NCBI RefSeq assembly: GCF_910592395.1
Contig: NC_088314.1
Location: forward strand, 15,413,998 to 15,477,997
Source: Lineus longissimus
Taxonomy: Eukaryota > Nemertea > Pilidiophora > Heteronemertea > Lineidae
Reading direction: 5' to 3'
Length of the DNA: 64,000 nucleotides
The notes under the pieces were generated by a model that did not search any database, was not told where the DNA came from, and saw only the letters and a list, made by a program, of their open reading frames with translations. The translations under genes were made by a program, and so were the position numbers. This document shows positions 51,591 to 63,711 of the stretch, piece after piece. Position 1 is the stretch's first letter. Each line of letters starts with the position of its first letter.

Positions 51591-53295
51591 AGGCCTACTG
51601 TTTTTTCAAAGCAATTTAACTGGAACACCTGCAGAGCTCCCCGAGGTAGTCCGTGCTGTGTCCATGACACCTTGCCCATCTTCCAACTACGCGCAAGCTT
51701 TTCATGTGCAGGTCACCACCATGGGGTAATCATTTGTGGTGAAAATAAAAACAAGAAGAAAGAAGCGCCATCTTCTCTCATTGAATAAGTTGATAAGTTC
51801 TTATTAACGCGTTTGGTGTTTGGTTTGATTTGTGAACTTGTGATCGGAATGGCCCTGGGTGGCAACTTGAGCAGGCTGAGTAGGGATCCAGGAATCTTCA
51901 TTAAGTATCGAGATTAAGATGTTCAAACTGTGAAATTCGTTCATGACTCAAAGCGTACAAAAGTAACTTCATTATTTCTGTACTCCTTCTTACCCAGTAG
52001 GGTTCCTGGTTTCATGGTCAACTGCATGGATGCGGCAATGCGTTTTCTTTTTATTGCAGTATCAACGAAATGTTTCATTATTTAAACAAGTACATGTAAT
52101 TCTCACAAAACAGTAAATAAACCTAAATTGCAATATTTGTCGGCCATCAAATTGTCTTTCAAGGCCAAATAATACATGTCAAGCCATTTGGTGCTGGTGG
52201 AAGTACATGTAATATTAACAACTGCTAGGCCTTCTGCCTTGTTTTATTATTTACTAAGCAGCTCAAAAGCGACATCAGCATGAAACCACCTGCCCGTGGC
52301 TACGGGGAGACAGTTCAAAGTCCATGCTGTGTCCATGACACCTTGCCCATCTTCAAACTACGCGCCGCAAGCCCTTTGTGTGTTGGTCTTCAGGGGTGTC
52401 ATCACGTGCGGTAAAGACAAAAACGAGCAGAAAGGAACACCTAATTATTTAATTAATTTATTAATTAGTGTTGACACAGTCTTTCAAAAGACTCTGGTTC
52501 TGATTAACGCGTTTGGTATTTGGCTAACGTTGTGACCTCATGATCTGAATGGCCCTATGTAGCATCACGAACGGGCCTAGCAGGGATCTAGCAATCTTCC
52601 TTCAAGTGAATTTTCATTAAAGCACGGAAATGTTCAAACTGTGAATATCAAAGTGTTGAACTCCAGTCATTCGCTCCTTTTAACCCTTAGGACACGACAC
52701 TACTAGGCATTTTAGACGAAAATGATACGCAATGAATGAACTTCTGTTTCTGTTTCGATGTGTTGATTATTTCAATACCGACTTATTTTCAGACTTCAAA
52801 ACGAAACGTCTGATACTGACAGTTACCTAAAAACTAAATGCAACATTTGTGTCTGCAATTTATCTCAAAGTGCTACCGAATTTACGAAAAATACCATATT
52901 TGAAAGTTATAAAGACTGCGTACTAGGCCTTTTCTGGTAAGTAGTTCAACCGGGCACCTGCAAGACTAGCCATGGGTGCAGTGATAAAGCCCATGCTGTT
53001 CCATGACACCTTGCCCATCTTCAAGCTGCGTGCAAGCCTTTCGTGTGCCGGTCACCACCATGGGGGTAATTACTTGTGGTGTAAACAAAAACAAGAAGAG
53101 AGGAACGCCATCTTGTTAATTGAATAAGTTAATTAGTCATGATTAACGCGTTTGGTGTTTGGCTGTATCTGTGACCTTATGATCGGAATGGTGCAAGGTG
53201 GCAACACGAGCCGCCTCAGCAGGAATCCAATAATCCCATTCAAGTGTATCTTGATCAAAACGCAATTAACTAAACTGTGAAATTCGTACATTAAT
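51591..53295. repeat. Tandem triplication of a ~670-bp block
   Basis: Three diverged copies run head to tail, at about 51591-52226, 52227-52924 and a shorter 52925-53295. Two blocks are clearly shared. One contains CATGACACCTTGCCCATCTT (exact in copies 1, 2 and 3 at about 51663, 52334 and 53002) followed by a CAAGAAG-rich stretch. The other contains TTAACGCGTTTGG (51804, 52504, 53144), then a run with CGGAATGG/CTGAATGG and TTCAAACTGTGAA or a related word. Between these the copies are much more diverged and differ in length. The array lies 3-5 kb upstream of the fezf promoter. It could be a decayed satellite or transposon array, duplicated regulatory sequence, or short exons; I do not recognise the unit. 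Confidence 0.85.
52972..53127 (+). CDS. Possible 51-codon small ORF in copy 3 of the triplicated block
   Basis: It starts in a strong context (GCCATGG) and reads MGAVIKPMLFHDTLPIFKLR, ending in ILLIE before TAA. The segment HDTLPIF(K/Q)LRA(S) and a following Cys/His-rich stretch can also be read in the same relative frame in copy 1, which also ends near LIE-stop. In copies 1 and 2 an extra base upstream removes the start, and copy 2 breaks early. The protein is not recognised. The shared frame may simply reflect DNA similarity, so this is only a weak coding candidate. Confidence 0.15.
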   Translation: MGAVIKPMLFHDTLPIFKLRASLSCAGHHHGGNYLWCKQKQEERNAILLIE

Positions 53296-53984
53296 TCTTA
53301 TTTTAAAATACTTATAAATGTGAAGTTCTTCGAATGCAGTTTCATCCATTCGCAGGAAGTTTTTGTATGATGGCTTGTCATGCAGTCAGCCGTAACTCCC
53401 ATAACAGGCAGTGATATGCCCCATGATCCACCCTCATTTTGATCCAGGGCCTGGTCTCTTTGGTTTATTTCGCCGCCTCTTCCGCATCTCAACAATGACA
53501 GCTATAAAATTGCTGCAGAAGCACTCAAAACACATCTTCTCTCCTTGGAATCATCTATTTACCCTCCAAAATACCTATTTTCCCTTTGTTCCCGCTAAAA
53601 CGTTTGCAACAATAGCATTCCGCGATGATGACGTCACTGCAGCTGCTGCCCTCTATTTCCCCATCGCTGAATTACAGGCAATGTCGGACAAACATGCGGT
53701 TTCGTAATGGATTCAGGCTTTCTGACTAGGGCAGTTAGATTCAATCTGGCACATGTCCGAGTGTTGGAAATACTACATAATTGTTCTGAATATTTCTCTC
53801 TCTGACTCTATGGTATCATTCATGCTAAAAACAATGCAGGGTCAAAGATAATTGACTTTGAAATAGGCTCAAATGCGTAGAAATAAGTGTCGATGTCCGA
53901 CTGTCACGTGACTAAAACGTCATCAATGTCTTATTCAAATGACCTTGTGAGCTATAAATAATAACTTCGCGGAATGCTATTTAC

Positions 53985-54140
53985 CAACATGTTGTAAAAA
54001 TGTTGCAAATTTGTTGCAATTTTGTTGCTAGTGTACACAGGGCCTTGAAGGGCTTGTTGCAAAATTGTTTTAAAAATTTTGGTAAAATGTTGGTAAAATG
54101 TTGCTAATATTTTACTAGTGTACACCCTGCTTAACTCCTT
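53985..54140. repeat. Reiterated ATGTTGCAA-type repeat with twin GTGTACAC motifs
   Basis: Short words of the form TGTTGCAA and TGTTGGTAAAA recur. The motif CTAGTGTACACAGGGCC is followed about 80 bp later by CTAGTGTACACCCTGC in the same orientation, so two diverged units are in tandem. Probably a decayed transposon terminus array. Confidence 0.5.
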
Positions 54141-54529
54141 TCAACCCAGCTAGGAGCTCGTCACATAATTAGGATCTGAGAAGGCAAACATATGTTTCGG
54201 CTTCTGGCTTTATGGTTAGCTGAAAATGGATGCAGTAGTGCAAGCGTTTCATTTAGAGGCCAATGCAGAGACGAGTGTTAAGTTTGTTCTACAAACCATA
54301 AGTCTAAAAATGATGAGTAGTGTCAATCATAATCACCTAAGACTACATTGCCATGTTTGCCAAACAGAAACATCTAGGTTTCAGCGGTAATTATTACGAG
54401 GTCAGTTTGATAAAAATACCGCCGCGCGGCGCCCGGGCATGTTGCGCGCGTAATGTCATCTGCTGGCCTGCAGGCGTGAAAATCATCAACACATATCTTC
54501 CTGAGTTATGATTTTATGAGGTTTAGCTT

Positions 54530-55110
54530 GCGCCATTATCAAAGAAGCAGTTGCATGTTGTTTTGAAATGACTGCATAGCGAACGAAACGAGTCGACTGC
54601 GGGTGCGGCTGAAGGCTTTTGTTGTGAGATGGCTTGGTAGATTATTAGATATTGAGTCAACGCAGGGCACGCTGGTTAAAAGATGTTTTGGGCTTAGCAA
54701 GTTGCACAGGCACAGTGCCCTTATCCGTGCTCTTAATATAAACGAACTCTCTGACACATTAAAAGACGAGATGGTTGCACTTTTTAGCAGATTAGTAAGG
54801 GTTGATTGCCCTGCGAGGAACTTGGTTTTGACCCTCCTCAAGCATAATATAAAGGGTACGATCGTTGAGCGTTTAAGGTCGCTGGTTCTCTCTTCCCGGG
54901 GTGGGCCTGGGCGGATCTACCCCCTCCTTCAATGTCCCTCGCGGGGAGTGTGGTGTCGTGGATTCTCTCAGGGCCCTCCTAAGAGCGAGGGATTTCAGCA
55001 ACCCGGAGTAACTTCTGCATAATTTTAAATGCTGTTTGTGTGTAACGCGTTGTATAACTGTAATTTATATTCTCCTTTTAGGAGGGCAATAAACTTTATT
55101 TATTTATTTA
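54530..55110 (+). pseudogene. 3' end of a decayed LINE retrotransposon
   Basis: A frame from 54603 to 55022 (139 codons with no ATG start) encodes a basic, leucine-rich stretch typical of the end of a non-LTR retrotransposon reverse-transcriptase ORF. The segment around LVKRCFGLSKLHRHSALIRA resembles the region after the catalytic domain. The frame is closed on its 5' side by an in-frame TGA, so the copy is 5'-truncated or broken. After the stop come about 70 bp of 3' UTR, an AATAAA word and a TTTA tandem tail (55095-55110), the expected end of such an element. The clade is uncertain. The insert is dead as it stands. Confidence 0.7.
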
Positions 55111-55522
55111 TATCATATCTAATCAATAACATTTGTGCAGCTCTGAACTATAACAGTTACTCTCTATTAAGTCAAAGAGTACGCCACAAAGTTTAATATT
55201 CGTTTTGGAAAAGGCATTGGCAATTTTTTCATCTTTACCCAATCATCACATCCTCACCATTGCCTCGCCAGCCGACACTTAAGGTAGCGAACATGGACCG
55301 CCTAGTTTCGCGGTGCGAATTCGGTGTGTTTTCACACGATATTCACCAAGTGGCACCGTGTTAAAGTTGAGGTGCTTGGATATAATGGCTAATTACAACT
55401 CATACCTGTGCTTAAAACGCACAATTTCTTTCATGATTTGATAATTAAAATGAAGGATGTATTTGACATATCAATAAGTACGCAATTGTGATCAGGTTCA
55501 AAAGTACGCGCAGGTGTACAGG

Positions 55523-55590
55523 AAGGCGGAGTCCTGTGGATCAACCAACCTCGGCAATAAACCTCGTCCACATACTGTATTCTGCAATGC
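55523..55590 (+). repeat. Dispersed repeat, copy 2 of 2
   Basis: Partner of 35233-35297, sharing TCAACCAACCTCGGCAATAA versus the ATCGCAATGA form there, and CGTCCACATACTG. It begins after GCAGGTGTACAGGAAGGCGG, which has no clear partner. Confidence 0.6.
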
Positions 55591-56103
55591 ATCCTCACCA
55601 TCTATTTCATAGTGTAATAAATACGTTTGATTTGGTAGACATTCATTATCAAATATCTATTGCCCGACTCGACCGTCTGACATTTTTTTTATGTGGGTCA
55701 GTTGAGCAGAAGCAGTGGGTCAGAATATCACTGGTCACAAAATAGAATGCGATCCTCATGAAATTACCAAAGTCTCAGTTGCATGGTAAAACTAAGACCG
55801 TTTATAACTTAATTATGGGAGAGAAAAAAGCAGCATTAATGGTTGCGCCCACACACGTCGCTATGAGACACTTTGAATGAATAAGGTTTGTACATCGAAG
55901 ACAGCAGACGTGTAAGCTTATATCTGCCTGTTGTGGAATATTTCAAAAGTAGAAGCGCAATTTGCAAAGTTGTTAATAATTGATCTTACTGCGATCAGCT
56001 GATGTTCTTGTGTATAATATAATTCTTGATGCCATTGGAGTTATTTAACCCACGCAATTATTTTACCAGGTGTCGATTCGGAAGTAGAAATGTCCTCGAA
56101 GTA

Positions 56104-56274
56104 AGCCCCCTCCCCATCCCCTCACCCATTTGCATTCTGACAGATAATGGTATATGGTTCTATAGATGATATACAACATCGTCAAAAGCTTAGAGATTTA
56201 AGTATACATACATGTAGTAGAATCCCTTGTTCACTGGACATTCTATCCTGCATTTAAAGCTTCTACACCTGTCT
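56104..56274 (+). repeat. Dispersed repeat family, copy D
   Basis: TATGGTTCTATAG (56156-56168), AGAGATTTAAG, TAGAATCCCTTGTTC, GGACATTCTATCC and TTCTACACCTGTC follow copy A in order. The first 40 bp are C-rich and poorly matched. Confidence 0.6.
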
Positions 56275-58545
56275 ATGTTGATCGCTATTCTGTAGCATAT
56301 CTCATGGGGAGTCCCCGAATCGAGTACCTTTCGCCGACTTTAGGTGATGTGACCTTTTCTGGCTCGATCACACCACGGACTAAGTCCTCGATCGACAAGC
56401 GCCCGAAACGACCACGCGAACGCCCGAGCTCCTGATCACCATGTCGAACTTTGGGACAGTCGTCCGCGTTGGCGCTTCGGGGATTTGTCAAAACTCACTA
56501 ATGGCGATTTGAGGTGTTTGGAACGACGCAAGAGTTTAGGATTTGATTCCATCCTTTGGGAACTTGGCCAGGTTTGACTTAGTGATAAAACGATTGCATG
56601 TAAACGTGTAAACAGTGTCGATCCACTGCGATATAGTAGAAACACTTGGCGACTTCGTCTTACCTAATCTTTCTAACAGGGCACCTCCATTTGAAACAAC
56701 AATGCCATAACTCCTTTAATCAGTTAGAGTTTGGTAGTTCTCAATTCCTATTTGCACCATTCTGTTTAACGTCGAATTCTCTAATGTAAACCTTTTTTTC
56801 ACCAGCAGGACCTCGACATCTGGGTCTCAAATTAACTAGGCAATGCGTCGCAGGATCCATAAAAAGGATGAACAGGCTCCCGTGTGTATACCTTGCATAC
56901 CCGCTGCGAGTCCATGGAGATGTCACTTTATCGAGCACCAAAACAGTCACAACTCGCCTCCACCTGTCGTGTCTACCATTTTCTTCAGCTTTCCGACTAT
57001 GACAATATATGGAGTCCCTACATCGTTCTTTTCACGGAGCGTTGTGGGGTTTCATCCACTGGCATAAGTCCTCAGCCAATTGTTGAGTAGCTACCTAACT
57101 TTAGTGGCGTGATCAGTTGCCAAAATAAGTTCGTGATCTGCGCTCCTACGTCCTCGTACTTTTTTTTCGCTGGATAGGTTTTCAGAGTTGACACCCATGA
57201 TCCAAGTCTCTTGCTGCTAGAATTCCTGGTAAGATGCAATTCTGATTCGGTGACCTGCGTTTCTCCCTTATTTTACGTTGCTTTTCGGAGTACAAATTCT
57301 CTCAATTTTGGCTGTGATCCTTACAGGGTGTTTCGAACTTTTCCTGCAGAAAGTACCTAGTAGTAGTTACACCCGACATAGGCGCGTGATTGTGCCAATG
57401 TCGGTATCGTTGTGGGCTAATGGGACATGAGTATTTGGGAAATTCATTCCCTGCCTTATTCAGAAACCTTTCTGTAGAAATCAACGCGAATAGAGTCGCT
57501 TCGCGAAATGATTACAAGGATTTATTCTAAAAATTTACTCTTTATTCTTTTGGTCCACGACATCCTATATCCCAAACCAGGCCTGGTTTAATGGGTCACA
57601 TGACGGGCCCCTCATGACGTGAGCAGTCCAATACTCCAATAATATGGAATGCGTGAGCGGTTGCATTCTTAATGCTGTATATTCACACTGTATCGCCTCG
57701 ATTGCTATTTTCAGAAGAAAAGCACTGAACGCACTGGCTTAACCTTACCAGTTCATAATAACCCATTCTCTTCCCTGGCAACAACTGGACTCCTTTCTGT
57801 GATTCGGAAATAACTGATCCTGAGGTTTGTACTGCTTGAACCTAGTGTACCTGGACCCTTTGCTGTAAAGCAATCACGACAAGTCACAATTTTATTAAGT
57901 GCGATTGTCTGTTCTAGAGGCGTACATTTCGTGACCTCAGGAATTGATAAAGACTGATACTGCTGCACTCGGAAACAAAATTGCCCCACCTTTTCCACCG
58001 TTAGGTGCCAAATTCTGACAATTGGGGGCTGTAAACAAAACAAATCGGCTCCTATCCAAAGGCGGTCGCTCTTTTCGGACTTGGTCATAAAATACATGTC
58101 GCAATAATATAGATAACTAATTTCATAGTACTTATTGCGCTAATAAGGACATCATAGGCTCTAAACTCTCGGTCGCTATAAACCAAGCGATGGCAAAATA
58201 TCGTGCATAGGCACGGCATAGAAAATAGAGGATTTTGCCAACTGCGAGAGTTCAGGACAATTTGGACCACCCTTTCCAAAAAGGGACATGTTTTTGGCAT
58301 TTCGGAAGTTCTAAAATTTTAGACTTCATCAATTCCTGATGACTTGTATTAATAAATAGGTACATCACTTGGACGCTCGTCCTATAAGCAGAAAAGAGAT
58401 GCTGGATTGCTGGAATGCTGGACTGCCGTTTCAGTTTCATTCCCTGTTGACGTGTCTCGCTTGTTTTGCTTAATAGTCACTTCAAACCATGACCCACCCG
58501 TATGTCATCAAATCACCATGACTGTTGTTGCCGGTGTAATAGTAA

Positions 58546-58705
58546 CAAATGCCCCCCCTGGAAAAAGTGTCCGGTCCTATTGTATTCTGCAATATGGTTC
58601 TATAGGGACCCTGACTGTTAATAGCTCAGAGATTGAAGCGCATAATAGAATCCTTTGTTTCCCGGGCATTCTATCCCAGGACATTTTAAACATCTACACC
58701 GGTCC
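58546..58705 (+). repeat. Dispersed repeat family, copy A
   Basis: About 160 bp with the landmarks CTGGAAAAAGTGTCC, TATGGTTCTATAG, AGAGATTGAAGCGCATAA and a CATTCTATCCCAGG end. A chance frame of 107 codons spans it. It matches three other places in the window (2797-2956 minus, 5521-5590, 56104-56274), so it is a transposon-derived repeat rather than a gene. Confidence 0.7.
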
Positions 58706-60904
58706 TAAGCTGCATTGGGATTATCTGTAATTTTGGTGCTCAAGAAATTAATTAAATGATATCAGGGCGAAGATTGACATCGTTTTACAGACGCCGACCT
58801 AAAAGGAACATCCACCAGCCCATTTTGTTTCTTTACCACCCGCCTGCAGAAACAGTGCCCTCAGGTTGTAAACATTTATGGACTGTTAATCTTAGGAAAG
58901 AAATTACAGTATGATCGTGTTATAATAATGTTAATACAAGAATAATTTATTCACTCGTTCATTGGCTCACTTGGTTGGGCCACTGGAAACGTCTGCACTA
59001 CTGGGGAATTTCACACGACCAACGTTTCGGCCTACATTTTACATTTTCTCGGGCAGTGAAAATGAATCTTCTCATGAAAATGAAAATCTTCTCATTTCCT
59101 GTTCATGAATCCGGCGCAGATCAGTAAGCAGGACTCAGCCTGAATAACATGTGGATAATAGGGCCTGCAATAGGGTTCCATTCAGAAACTCGCGTATGAC
59201 TTGATGATGCATCAATTGCTTTGATAGTAAGTGCATTGTATTGCTCGTAATATGTGCACGGAAGTTGTATATTTCTCACTCGCTTTCAGGTACAAAAGCC
59301 GGTAAAAGCCATAAAAATACCGAAAAAATAGATAAATGTTAAATACGTAGAAAACGTAACTGAGAGAGGCCTACCAAAATCATAAACGGAATAGCAATGT
59401 TGTCGATTTTGAAATCTTACCGTCAGATCTTACTTCTTAAGTAACGTTTAATTTTCTTGCATGAAATATATAGACAGTCACATTAAAAAGCATTTTTGAA
59501 CATGGCAACTTATCAGCGTATAGAAGGTTTGAACAGCCAGTTCATTCCCAAGTGCTACCGTAATTACATGTATACGAAGAAGCTGACCAATCCTGTATAC
59601 TTTTGCTTTGTCTGTATAACAGTATATCAATACCATAACGCGAAATGTACCCTATATCTTTAGAAAGTGAATCGAAATTGCCATTTCTCCTTAACGCAAT
59701 CCATGAGAGTTCTTTTTGGAACTCCTACTTCATTGCGAGTGTTTTCCATCAATATGGAACCTCTGACCCCATTACTGTATTTTCACAAATGACGTGGTCG
59801 ATGGCTGAAATGAGCGAAATCCACTGCTCTAATTAGTTGTGCTGGCCGTTCCTAAGGCTTTACAACTTGTAAGAGAAAGTGCATTCAGCCCGGACAGATG
59901 AATTCCTTTAAGAACTGTTAATCGTTGATTGAGACTGGCAAATACAATAACAGTCGTCATATCTGTAATTACTGGTTTGAGTCCGAATACTTATTACGAC
60001 TGATTTCTTTGTGCACTCCCTTATGTATTCTTGCGGTCAAATGCTAATCAGGCTCGCTGGGTTTGGATGAGAGCCCGAGAAACAAAGAGGGAAATTCTGT
60101 TGAGGTCAGCTCGTTTTGTTATGAATTCATCTCCCTAGATTGATTAATGGTATATATACGAGTAAAGAGTAATTAATCACTTGTTATGACATATCGTTTC
60201 GAGAAATGCCAATCAGAATTGAGACAATTAACAACTGGTTTGGCAGTACCTTGGTCGTTTTTTGGAAAACGAAAATGCCAATCCCGAGTCGCGATATACA
60301 TGTATAGTCAAAACCCAATTAGTGTCAATATTTGGTCCATACTTGAACGATTCACATCTTTTCGCTCACACAATAAAAGAATAACGCACAGTTTCTTTCC
60401 ATTTTGCTTACTGCTTAATTGGTCATATTGACCACTCTCATTCCGATGATTGAATGTGGGCACAATGGAGATACTTACTATAAAGGAGAAGTTTATTTAC
60501 TTTTTACTTGATATGTCAGTCATACCCGGTTTTCAGCCTAACCATTATTTTCTCTTCCTCTAGTCATTTTCTCGCTCCATTGGCGTCTTGACACCCTTTG
60601 GTTAGCAGGAGTACTCATTATAATGAGTTTTGAGATATGCTCTTAGTGCGGGGCTTGCGTACGTCTATTATTCAACAAAATGAACTAAAGACAGTTCGAA
60701 ATAACTTAAGTGAGTAACAGCCATAGTAAATGGTTGTAAGAGATTTCGAATCGGCGGGCACTGTAGCTCATACATTTATCTAATCTTTGTCCTCTTGCAG
60801 CATAGCGCACAAACCACGTCTTCACTATGACAATCGATGCGCTTTTTCCTACTAAAGTTGACTTTACCATTTGAATTAACCGTTATCCAGAGAAAACGCT
60901 TGGT

Positions 60905-61010
60905 TTTCAAATAACAGTAAAGATAAGTCACCCAAGTTAAGACCCAGCCATGCCAACCAGGAGTCGAACCCACGACCTCTTGACCATGAGACCCTTCACT
61001 ACCAGAGACA
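60905..61010 (-). repeat. tRNA-derived SINE-like fragment
   Basis: The minus strand carries a good pol III B-box, GGTTCGACTCC (60960-60970), about 30 bp downstream of an A-box-like TGGTAGTGAAGGG (60991-61003). The part between reads TCTCATGGTCAAGAGGTCGT, a usual SINE head. A foldable tRNA cloverleaf is not apparent, so I do not call a tRNA gene. The 3' limit is unclear. Confidence 0.5.
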
Positions 61011-63500
61011 AATGTCAGCTTTTCGATGTAATACATTACGATGATCATTTCATCAAGCAACTTTGTTTAGAGAAATGTAGCACAACATCATGCAATACTA
61101 TAAGTACTTCTTTGAGGACATTGAATCAACACCGCCTATTGGCATAAACTGGAACAAAATTTCCAGAATTTGTATCCGGTTACCAATGCGTGTGAATGAG
61201 AGAACCAATGAACTCATTATGCACTGTGGTAACTTATTACAAAATTCAGGATCTCGATCGTCTGTAAAGCAAGAAATAAGAAATCAAGAAATATGATAGA
61301 AATGAAATAGAAATGGGTGTTTATCGAAAATGGGATCGGCATAGACGGCATTTGGGCCTTGGGTCTTCCTTGTTCATCCCTTTTTTGTCCGCTCTTGAAA
61401 AGTTATGAACGATGAACTACAATATCTTTCACTTCCAGGCCCTTGGTCTGTTCTTGATGAAATTAACCCCTTCTATGCTAACACTGGTGGGGTGATACAC
61501 TGCACTGCGATATGACCCACGGCATGACTGAGAAATGTGGCCCTAATAGCCAATATATTGCAGCAATGCCCACTACTCTTCTTGGCTGATTGTTTACTGT
61601 GTCAGTATGCCTAACATCCAACCTTAGAAGTGTTATAAATCGATCATGAAACTAAGTACGCATGCGCCACCGAATCAATGTTGAGGCACACATCGGCCTC
61701 ACGCACACAGCCTTCCATCTTTTAGTCGGAAATTAGCTTGACCTTGTAATTTGCAGTACGGACCAATTCCATGCACACCGTCTGGTGAAATGATGAGGCT
61801 GCAGACCAGAATTCGCTGACCCGCACAAGTTCTGGTTTTCATGCAACCCAATATCTGCAGGCCAGAATCCGCCACAGGGCTCTATTTCTATTTCTATTTC
61901 ATTACTTCATTTCTTATTTCTTACTTTACAGACGCCCTGAGAAAAGTTGGCATTTTTAGCTTGACTTCGCTTTGAGCCTTGTGATATATATACATCTCGC
62001 ATGCCTGAACATGGAAAACGCCCCACACCGTTCGCCCACTCGACCGTTGCATCACCGAATAAATGGCTAGACGTGGCTGATGTGGCTGTTGACGACACTA
62101 TTTTGCATGATTTATCACAACCTACTCTTTTTAGGGTTCGTATTTTTTTGCGCTACGTAGCATGAAAACAACAACATTCGATTTATCATGCATCATACCG
62201 GAAAATGTAATGAGTCATTAAGTCTGCTGATGCTGTTGGCATTTGATGGGGAGAAAGTCTGACACGCCTTTCCGCAAGTTTTTGTGCTAATATTTCCCTC
62301 ATTGGCGATAACAGTGCCCGCAGGGTGATGCTCAGTGCATTTGAATTATACACCAGGGAAGCATGCAACCCGGCATGAAATAACTGTGTTATTGAAATGG
62401 TGCGAAGGTTCGTGTTATATTGTCGGAAGACAGGGAGGCGACCATGCTATAGGTGCAATAATAGACAGAGAGCGTTGGCCTTGGGTATAGTTCAACAATT
62501 CAGTGTGTATACAAAACAACTTTGGGTGGTGGGTTGCATTTATCATGATGTCACTTTTGCGGCAATACCGTATTATGTTTACATGTTTATTATTGCAATT
62601 TGTTGAGGCATTACAACCTTTAAAAAACAACTTGGAGAAAATTACAGTGTTTAGTTCTTTGGCGCGTAAAGAAACTGCCAAATGTTTCTTATATCATGTA
62701 CTTAGCTCTGCCTGGCCACAAGCTGTCGAATATTGTCAAACGACTGCCATGACTGCTTTTAGCAGTCTCTCAGATATAGCTAAACCATTACGACTTCGCG
62801 TTATATCACTTTGCGCAGAATCAATTCCTTTAAAAACAACAATTTCTTCAAAGAGACCGAATGTACACTTTCATCTTTACTTTGTCAAATTGAAATATGC
62901 TATTTCCATAAGCGTAAAGAGCACCACAACTTAGGCAAAGTCTTTAAGGTACATGTATGTTGTTATAAAGTCACAGCCGCCAGTCAAATACAACAATAGC
63001 CATTGGAAACCTTACCTTATTTTGCCCCGGCCTTACCTCGCCGTTCAATGAATGCACACTCAACTGTCTTTACACAAAGCCGCTAGCACCCGGGCCTAAA
63101 TTCCCTTTGCTCTTCTGTCTTATCAAAGTGTCATCAGGGCAACTCTTTATCACACCGACCCCCACGAAACAGCTTTTTTATCTGGGGGGGGGGGGGAGTC
63201 GATAAGCCTACACCGGCAAGGACAAATAGCCGATTTACCTTGTAAAATCCACGTAGTGTTGGAATTTGATTCTAAAATGCTTACTTTAGATAATGTAGTA
63301 TTGCGTCTTTCTTGCCAGCTGAATGTAAACTGGTCGAATAGCAACGTCTTTGTCGCCAAGGGCGATTTCCTCCAAATGTAACGGTGTCTTCAATTGTAAA
63401 ATAATTAATTGGTTCATTGGCCCAGACAATGGTGCTAGAGGAACATGGGCGAGTGACTGGCGTGACAGCGATTGCACAACCACGCAGTCGCTGGCTAATC

Positions 63501-63711
63501 CTGTAAAACATCAAACTTTCGCGACTTTTTGATTTGCGATTCTCGAAGATTTCTTAAGAAGATTAAAATTAATCATGACATTTTGGTAGATTACGAGATT
63601 TCGTTCACTTCTCAAATCGAAAAATGAATTTTGCGATTTTAATTTTGCAGGTCTAGACTATTCGCTAAATCAGCAAACCTAAAATGCCCTCGAAAATTTG
63701 GCAGTTTACAG
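63501..63711. mobile_element. Second copy of the CAGTAAA-type MITE
   Basis: The left end reads CTGTAAAACATCAAACTTTC and the right end, inward, CTGTAAACTGCCAAATTTTC. These match the ends of the element at 176-370. The interior again has TTCGCG, GCGATT and CGAAAA words. The right flank is TA, but the left flank is not, so the left target duplication has mutated or the left end is slightly misplaced. Confidence 0.65.

Larger units (their letters stand above)
55591..63500. other. No gene seen; repeats and an unexplained GC-richer block
   Basis: Besides repeat copies A and D and the SINE-like fragment, the block 56280-57480 is GC-richer and more complex than its flanks, with several short frames on both strands that I do not recognise. 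At 61268-61318 and 61884-61932 purine-rich GAAATA-type tracts face each other as imperfect inverted repeats. The 143-codon frame at 62503 starts with GTG and has no domain. Confidence 0.5.

Noticed and set aside
58407-58730. 107-codon frame on the plus strand
   Set aside because: Most of it is copy A of the dispersed repeat, and the other copies do not keep the frame.
60905-61010. tRNA gene on the minus strand
   Set aside because: A B-box and A-box-like word are present, but I could not form an acceptor stem or a cloverleaf; a SINE head is the better call.
62503-62934. 143-codon open frame on the plus strand
   Set aside because: It begins with GTG, has no recognisable domain and no splice or promoter context; probably chance or a decayed repeat.
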